From NCBI GenBank assembly GCA_002427015.1, contig DIPE01000035.1, positions 24,754-53,063 on the forward strand: 28,310 bases of DNA. Reading direction: 5' to 3'. Under the pieces are notes generated by a model. That model searched no databases. It had not been told where the DNA came from and saw only the letters and a list, made by a program, of their open reading frames with translations. A program made the position numbers and the translations under genes. Below, one piece after another: positions 24,329 to 28,310 of this stretch; position 1 is the stretch's first letter, and each line of letters opens with the position of its first letter. Source of the DNA: Firmicutes bacterium UBA5496. GTDB lineage: Bacteria; Bacillota; Proteinivoracia; UBA4975.

Positions 24329-25398
24329 GGGGCCACCCTCCCCGACAATAATACATCCAGTCCCAGGGCCAGGGCCTGCTTGATTATTTTCTCGTCACAG
24401 TCTGCGCCTTTTACAGCGGTAATATACTTGCCCAGGACACCGCGGCTGTGTTCAGTTTCAAGGGCCTTGACATCATAATAAGTTTCGGTTTCATCTTGAA
24501 TGCTGACATATAACGCTGTCAGCATTTGCTGTAATTTAGACATATCCCATTCTCCCTGGGGGCGAGTTCCTGTCAGACTAAGTTCAAACAAATCCCTGTG
24601 GGCATCCAGCTGGGCCAGCTTCTGCTCTATCTCGCCCGCCACTTCCTCCAGATTGCTGCAGTTATCCACATTGATTTCAAGCTGATGAAACTGGCGGCTG
24701 CTGGTGGGCATAAATTCCAAAGCGATAGTGTCGCCGATGGTGCCCGTCAGCGCCCCGTAAATTCCCGAACAGGAAAAATCAAGGGGTTCGGGACAGCCAG
24801 GGTCCCAGGCCTTTTCCCCCCAGATAATATGGCGATGGGCTCCTCCCAAGGCTATATAGGCCAAATTATTTAAGTTGACAAGCCACTGGGGGATTGTCAG
24901 GCTCTCAGGATTGCCATAGGCGATAATCAGCTTTTGGCTGTCCTCAGAGGCAGCCCCGGCAAGCTGGCTCCAATCCGGGGAAGGGGCTGCATTTGCCCCC
25001 CAGGCCATCCCATAAACTCGCAGGTTGAGGTGAGGAAGCATGAGACTGGACATTTCCCCGGAAAAGATGTGCACGTTTTCCGGCCAGGGGTAATGAGAAT
25101 AAAAGCTGTCCTCATACTTGCCGTCGGCTTGGCCAGGGGCAATCAAGACCCTGGTGGCAGGTATTTTCCGAAACTGATCGGCGACAAAGTCTACAAGGGG
25201 ACGGGTGATATTTTCTTGTTCCCATAAATCCCCGGTAATCAGCAGCAGATCTGTTTGCTTATGCCTGCAGATATCCGTCAGCCTGGCCAGAGTCTGCATT
25301 AAATCTCTGCGCCGCAATTGCCCCATATGGGGCGGCAGCCCCTTGAAGGCAGAGGCCAGATGCAAGTCTGCAGTATGTAGAATCTTGATATTGCCCAT
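24322..25398 (-). CDS. Mre11/SbcD/YhaO-like metallophosphoesterase with degraded catalytic motifs
   Basis: The 358-residue protein is the usual operon partner of Rad50/YhaN-like ATPases. Motif I (HTADLHL: Asp11, His13) and motif II (ITGDLWE: Asp57) are intact. Motif III, normally GNHD, is GQAD (89-92). The motif IV His is Tyr161 (IIAYG). Motif V, normally GHxH, is GGAHRH (185-190), losing the first His unless a two-residue shift is allowed. Several metal ligands and the catalytic His are thus missing, so nuclease activity is doubtful. The C-terminal 100 residues probably form the capping/ATPase-binding region. ATG at 25398 follows AGGGGGAG. It is the first gene of the operon 25398-20847. Confidence 0.85.
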   Translation of the reverse strand: MGNIKILHTADLHLASAFKGLPPHMGQLRRRDLMQTLARLTDICRHKQTDLLLITGDLWEQENITRPLVDFVADQFRKIPATRVLIAPGQADGKYEDSFYSHYPWPENVHIFSGEMSSLMLPHLNLRVYGMAWGANAAPSPDWSQLAGAASEDSQKLIIAYGNPESLTIPQWLVNLNNLAYIALGGAHRHIIWGEKAWDPGCPEPLDFSCSGIYGALTGTIGDTIALEFMPTSSRQFHQLEINVDNCSNLEEVAGEIEQKLAQLDAHRDLFELSLTGTRPQGEWDMSKLQQMLTALYVSIQDETETYYDVKALETEHSRGVLGKYITAVKGADCDEKIIKQALALGLDVLLSGRVAPW

Positions 25399-25545
25399 TT
25401 CCGACTCCCCCTGCTATTTTTGTTAATCTATGCTTTATATTCTGTAAACCCCTGTCTATTTCCTTCCCCTGAGAAAAAGAATCATCTGGTCTATAAATTC
25501 TTGCCCCGGGAAATACTAAGAAAAAGCCTATTAGGAGGATGCCCA

Positions 25546-25722
25546 TTGAGCAACAGGGAACGCCTGCTCCAGGCCATCGAAAAACAGCAGGACTTGGTCA
25601 GAGACTTTCAATATTGCCTGCATGCTTCCCATGACCGGCAGTGGCAGGAATTTTACGGCCAAATGGCCCGAGAACATGCAGAACTGGCCCACAGATGTTT
25701 GGAACGAATTAAAAAGGGGTAA
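25546..25722 (+). CDS. 58-residue helical protein of unknown function
   Basis: TTG at 25546 follows TTAGGAGG at ideal distance, so the frame is probably real although it can be read open from 25420. The product is soluble, charged and likely two helices: an N-terminal helix (RERLLQAIEKQQDLVRDF) and a second helix rich in His, Glu and Arg (QMAREHAELAHRCLERIKK). One Cys lies near the middle and one near the end. I do not recognise a family. It is divergent from the Mre11-like gene and could share its regulation. It ends in a bidirectional terminator. Confidence 0.6.
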   Translation: MSNRERLLQAIEKQQDLVRDFQYCLHASHDRQWQEFYGQMAREHAELAHRCLERIKKG

Positions 25723-25727
25723 ATCAA

Positions 25728-25750
25728 AAACCAGGAGCTGCTCCTGGTTT
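25728..25750. terminator. Bidirectional terminator between the 58-residue gene and yhbY
   Basis: AAACCAGGAG (25728-25737) pairs with CTCCTGGTTT (25741-25750), loop 3. The minus strand continues TTTTTGATTT, a good U-tract for the mbl-yhbY transcript; the plus strand has only TTT. Confidence 0.8.
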
Positions 25751-25767
25751 AATGCTGTTTACGGCCT

Positions 25768-26070
25768 TTAGTCACGGCCGGAGGGAAACTGAATGACAGG
25801 GTTATCGGGGTTGTGCCTGTACAAAACTATTTTTTTGCCCAATTGCTGCACTAATTGGCTGTCAGTAGCCTTGATCAAATCCTGGGCCACTATATCAACT
25901 GGGTCCAAACAATTGTTGAGCACTGAGATTTTTACAATCTCCCGGGCGACTAAGGCTTGGTCTACTGCGGATGCTACTGTTTCGGTAACTCCGCCTTTGC
26001 CAACCTGAATGATTGGTTCCATTGTATTTGCCAGCGAACGCAAATAGGATTTTTGTTTGCCTGTAAGCAT
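25768..26070 (-). CDS. yhbY: YhbY-like CRM-domain RNA-binding protein
   Basis: The 100-residue protein is a single CRM (KH-like) domain, associated in E. coli with the pre-50S ribosomal subunit. It has the typical start LTGKQKSYLRSLA, the loop VGKGGVTE that corresponds to the KH GxxG turn, and the pattern ALVAREIVKISVLNN. Length is normal. ATG at 26070 follows AAAGGAGG. It lies 40 bases after mbl and probably shares its transcript; in Bacillus yhbY-type genes usually sit elsewhere, next to aroE or nadD. Confidence 0.92.
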   Translation of the reverse strand: MLTGKQKSYLRSLANTMEPIIQVGKGGVTETVASAVDQALVAREIVKISVLNNCLDPVDIVAQDLIKATDSQLVQQLGKKIVLYRHNPDNPVIQFPSGRD

Positions 26071-26110
26071 TTACTGCCTCCTTTGTTGCCATGGCAAGGG
26101 CAGGCGTTGT

Positions 26111-27130
26111 TTAGCTGATCATTTTGTCGTTGATTAAGGTCTCCTTGATGTAGTCCAATAATTCCAAAGCTCTGCCGGTGCCATTGACCACACAGGAAAT
26201 TGGATTCTCGGCGATAATCACTGGCGAGCCCAGGCGCTGGGAAAGGTATACGTCCAGTCCATGGAGGAGAGCGCCACCCCCAGACAAAACAATGCCCTTT
26301 TCCATAATATCAGAATGCAGTTCAGGGGGAGTAGACTCCAAGACTTGAATAATCGTGCGCACAATGCTGTTAACGGGATCAGCCAAAGCCTCGCCCGCCT
26401 CTTTCGAAGTAATGGGCAGACTTTTTGGCAGTCCGGTGACCAGATCCCTGCCCCGGACGTCCATTTTTTCCTTGCGCCCCTGAGGATGAACTGAGGCTAC
26501 TTTGACTTTGATTTCTTCGGCAGTGCGCTCGCCAATCATAATATTGTACTTATCCCGCACATAGCGGACAATGCACTCATCGAAGCGGTCGCCGCCAATG
26601 CGGGTTGATGCGCTTTGCACAATATCTCCCAGAGACATGATTGCCACATCACAGGTTCCGCCGCCGATATCGATCACCATGCTGCCCACGGGCTGAAATA
26701 TTTCTAAGCCCGCCCCCAACGCGGCGGCGCGGGGTTCTTCAATGAGGAAGACTTCCCGGGCGCCGGAACGCTTGACAGCGGTTAAGACCGCCCGCTGTTC
26801 CACAGAAGTGATGCCCGCGGGCACGCAAACCATCACTCGGGGTTTGGCCAGGATATTTCTGCACACCTTGGCCAAAAAATGTTTCAGCATTAATTCGGTG
26901 ACGTCAAAGTCGGCAATTACCCCTTCTTTAAGGGGACGAACTGCCCTGATATTCCCCGGAGTGCGCCCAATCATCATACTGGCTTCCTGACCTACAGCCA
27001 AAACGCGATTTGTCTGGCTGTCCAGCGCTACTACGGAAGGCTCATGCAGAACTATGCCCTTACCTTTTATATACACTAATACGGTGGCGGTCCCCAGATC
27101 GACGCCGATGTCCCTGGAAAGGCCAAGCAA
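26111..27130 (-). CDS. mbl: Rod shape-determining protein Mbl/MreB family
   Basis: The 339-residue bacterial actin has the phosphate loops VDLGTATVLVY and IDIGGGTCDVAIMS, the adenosine-binding LSGGGALLHGL, and the usual MreB segments FLIEEPRAAALGAG and RIGGDRFDE. It should form membrane-bound filaments that guide side-wall peptidoglycan synthesis. MreB and Mbl are hard to tell apart by eye; Mbl is preferred because it lies directly downstream of spoIIID, as in B. subtilis, and there is no mreC-mreD here. The start is TTG at 27130, after AAAGGGGG. Confidence 0.92.
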   Translation of the reverse strand: MLGLSRDIGVDLGTATVLVYIKGKGIVLHEPSVVALDSQTNRVLAVGQEASMMIGRTPGNIRAVRPLKEGVIADFDVTELMLKHFLAKVCRNILAKPRVMVCVPAGITSVEQRAVLTAVKRSGAREVFLIEEPRAAALGAGLEIFQPVGSMVIDIGGGTCDVAIMSLGDIVQSASTRIGGDRFDECIVRYVRDKYNIMIGERTAEEIKVKVASVHPQGRKEKMDVRGRDLVTGLPKSLPITSKEAGEALADPVNSIVRTIIQVLESTPPELHSDIMEKGIVLSGGGALLHGLDVYLSQRLGSPVIIAENPISCVVNGTGRALELLDYIKETLINDKMIS

Positions 27131-27208
27131 TGAAAATCCCCCTTTGTCGCAATAACTGATGCATATTTCTGGAGTATTATTCTACAAATGCAGGTTATAC
27201 TCCTTTAT

Positions 27209-27472
27209 TTATCCAACTTTTTCTTTTGTATCACGGTACTTTCTTCTGGTCGCTTCCCCCCCGCGCAAATGTCGTTCAGCTTTGTTGGTCTCCAGTACAG
27301 CCTTTACCTGCTTGGCCAGCCCAGGATTAATTTGGTAAAGGCGTTCGGTAAGATCTTTGTGAACAGTACTTTTGCTGACGCCAAAGGTTTCTGCCACCGC
27401 CCGCACGGTGTCGCCGGTGCTGAGAACGTGATTGGCAATATCGATGACCCGCTGCCAGATATAATCATTCAT
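27209..27472 (-). CDS. spoIIID: Sporulation transcriptional regulator SpoIIID
   Basis: The 87-residue DNA-binding protein controls mother-cell genes, acting with sigma-E and then helping the switch to sigma-K. The helix-turn-helix TVRAVAETFGVSKSTVHKDLTERL (about 22-45) and the tail RHLRGGEATRRKY are nearly those of B. subtilis SpoIIID as I recall them. ATG at 27472 follows GGAGGG. Mbl lies 78 bases downstream, the same order as in B. subtilis. It is a strong marker that the organism sporulates. Confidence 0.96.
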   Translation of the reverse strand: MNDYIWQRVIDIANHVLSTGDTVRAVAETFGVSKSTVHKDLTERLYQINPGLAKQVKAVLETNKAERHLRGGEATRRKYRDTKEKVG

Positions 27473-27503
27473 TCCTCGGCCCTCCTAACCTTAATACTGT
27501 TCA

Positions 27504-27512
27504 ATTTATATG
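27504..27512 (-). promoter_or_regulatory. Candidate sigma-E -10 element upstream of spoIIID
   Basis: The minus strand reads CATATAAAT about 30 bases before the spoIIID start, close to the sigma-E -10 consensus (CATAYAMT). The -35 side has only a weak match. spoIIID is sigma-E dependent in B. subtilis, which makes the call plausible but unproven. Confidence 0.35.
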
Positions 27513-27553
27513 TCCCCCAGGAATGTGTTAGACCTTCCCGGCTGGAAAAGCCC

Positions 27554-28258
27554 CTACCGGTCAAGGCCAATATACCGCAGCGGGTCCAAAGGCTCTTGCA
27601 GAGCATCCCGGACCTCAAAGACCAGGTAATCCTCGGCATAGCTGCCCTGCAATTTTGCCCCCAGTTCCCCCAATCTCTGGTTGGCGCTTACCATGTCGCC
27701 GAGCTTAACCTGGATAAACCCCAAATTTATATAGCGGGTCTCAAAATCCCCATGATCTATCCATACTTCCCCTGCTTCTAATTCCTCAGGCTGGATCACC
27801 GCTGAGACCCTGCCCTGGAAGGCTGCATGGACTGGATCTCCCCGGGTCCCGCTGATATGTATGCCCGCAGTAACCGTATGGAAAGTGGATGAAAACGCTT
27901 GACCGCAGCCCAGCAGAATCTCCCCCTGTAAGGGAAGGGTCAGGGTTTCTTGGCCCTGCTCAAAGGCGGCCAGGGCAATATACGGCTGCTCTTGGCTGGG
28001 CTGACTTTCATCCCCGGGATTAAGCTCTGTTAAATCCTCTGGCGCTCCCGTATGCTCGCCAGGATCAAAAACCAAAGTATCTGCTGGGCTGAACTGCCAC
28101 CAGACCAGGCCGGCGATTGCCAGCACGCACAAGAAGTAGATCAGCGCATAGCGAAAACCCGGCGATGCGCTGCGCCAACCCCGGGCAATCCAGTTTGCGG
28201 CGTTCAACATGGCTCCTCTAATTTTTGCGACTAAGTTTTTCAGTTTGGTATTTGACAA
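27554..28258 (-). CDS. spoIIQ: SpoIIQ-like membrane-anchored LytM-fold protein lacking zinc ligands
   Basis: The 234-residue protein has a cytoplasmic N-terminus, one transmembrane helix (about 36-56, YALIYFLCVLAIAGLVWW), a Glu/Pro/Gln-rich linker and a C-terminal M23/LytM fold (about 105-225). SpoIIQ is made in the forespore and binds SpoIIIAH across the septum. The zinc site is gone: HTGID of M23 enzymes is here TAGIH (Thr130, His134) and HLHFEV is YLVFEV (Tyr211, Val213). The position just upstream of spoIIID and mbl supports SpoIIQ over a general M23 peptidase. TTG at 28258 after GAGGTG is preferred; GTG at 28267 lies in that site. Confidence 0.82.
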   Translation of the reverse strand: MSNTKLKNLVAKIRGAMLNAANWIARGWRSASPGFRYALIYFLCVLAIAGLVWWQFSPADTLVFDPGEHTGAPEDLTELNPGDESQPSQEQPYIALAAFEQGQETLTLPLQGEILLGCGQAFSSTFHTVTAGIHISGTRGDPVHAAFQGRVSAVIQPEELEAGEVWIDHGDFETRYINLGFIQVKLGDMVSANQRLGELGAKLQGSYAEDYLVFEVRDALQEPLDPLRYIGLDR

Positions 28259-28310
28259 GTCCTTCACCTCGGGGCTTATTTTACCCCGGACATGCCTGTT
28301 TATTCGCCAA

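Noticed and set aside
27171..27203. Inverted repeat GGAGTAT/ATACTCC between spoIIID and mbl
   Set aside because: Stem of only 7 bp with a 19-base loop and no T-tract on the minus strand; too weak to call a terminator or an operator.
1..28310. CRISPR array, insertion sequence, prophage or tRNA genes
   Set aside because: No regularly spaced direct repeats, transposase or integrase motifs, or tRNA cloverleaf and T-loop sequences were seen on either strand.

Overview
The window looks like chromosome from a moderately GC-rich, spore-forming, probably anaerobic member of the Clostridia (Firmicutes). The sporulation genes support this: a clear spoIIID, a spoIIQ-like gene, an mbl/mreB-type gene beside spoIIID, and a spore photoproduct lyase (SPL) family gene. 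Other support comes from AddAB-type recombination nucleases, strong AGGAGG ribosome sites, frequent TTG starts, and an aldo/keto reductase with two ferredoxin-like Cys clusters. I see no tRNA, rRNA, CRISPR array, insertion sequence or prophage. Genes are densely packed and most lie on the minus strand.

Layout: (1) 1-340, the start of a minus-strand lipoprotein cut by the window edge. (2) 452-3238, a tight minus-strand operon of 2-hydroxyacid dehydrogenase, ribokinase and nucleoside hydrolase, fitting ribonucleoside/ribose salvage. (3) 3287-4222, a YtqA/YhcC-type radical SAM protein, divergent from a DUF2161 nuclease-fold protein (4354-5013). (4) 5085-6074, an SPL-family protein preceded by a possible 18-codon leader ORF, divergent from an ECF transporter S component (6338-6856). 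(5) 6908-10651, an iron-sulfur aldo/keto reductase, a TtcA-like PP-loop protein and an unusual esterase-fold protein. (6) 10689-17061, addB and addA, overlapping. (7) 17137-18541, a small membrane protein and an M42 peptidase. (8) 18807-20813, a stand-alone chemoreceptor. (9) 20847-25398, a three-gene minus-strand operon of Mre11/SbcD-like protein, Rad50/YhaN-like ATPase with membrane segments in its middle, and a xylose-isomerase/endonuclease-IV-fold protein. (10) 25546-28258, a 58-residue protein, then minus-strand spoIIQ-like, spoIIID, mbl and yhbY genes.

Several proteins keep their fold but have lost catalytic residues. The esterase-like protein has Ala where the nucleophilic Ser belongs. 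The Mre11-like protein has changed metal-binding motifs III, IV and V. The SpoIIQ-like protein has lost all the LytM zinc ligands I can align. The SPL-family protein has Ser where Bacillus SPL has its hydrogen-donor Cys, and AddB has no Walker A motif. The best candidate for an undescribed system is the 20847-25398 operon: a degenerate Mre11-like subunit, a membrane-anchored Rad50-like ATPase and a metal-binding TIM-barrel protein, apparently made together. All family assignments are from reading the sequence; no database search was run.
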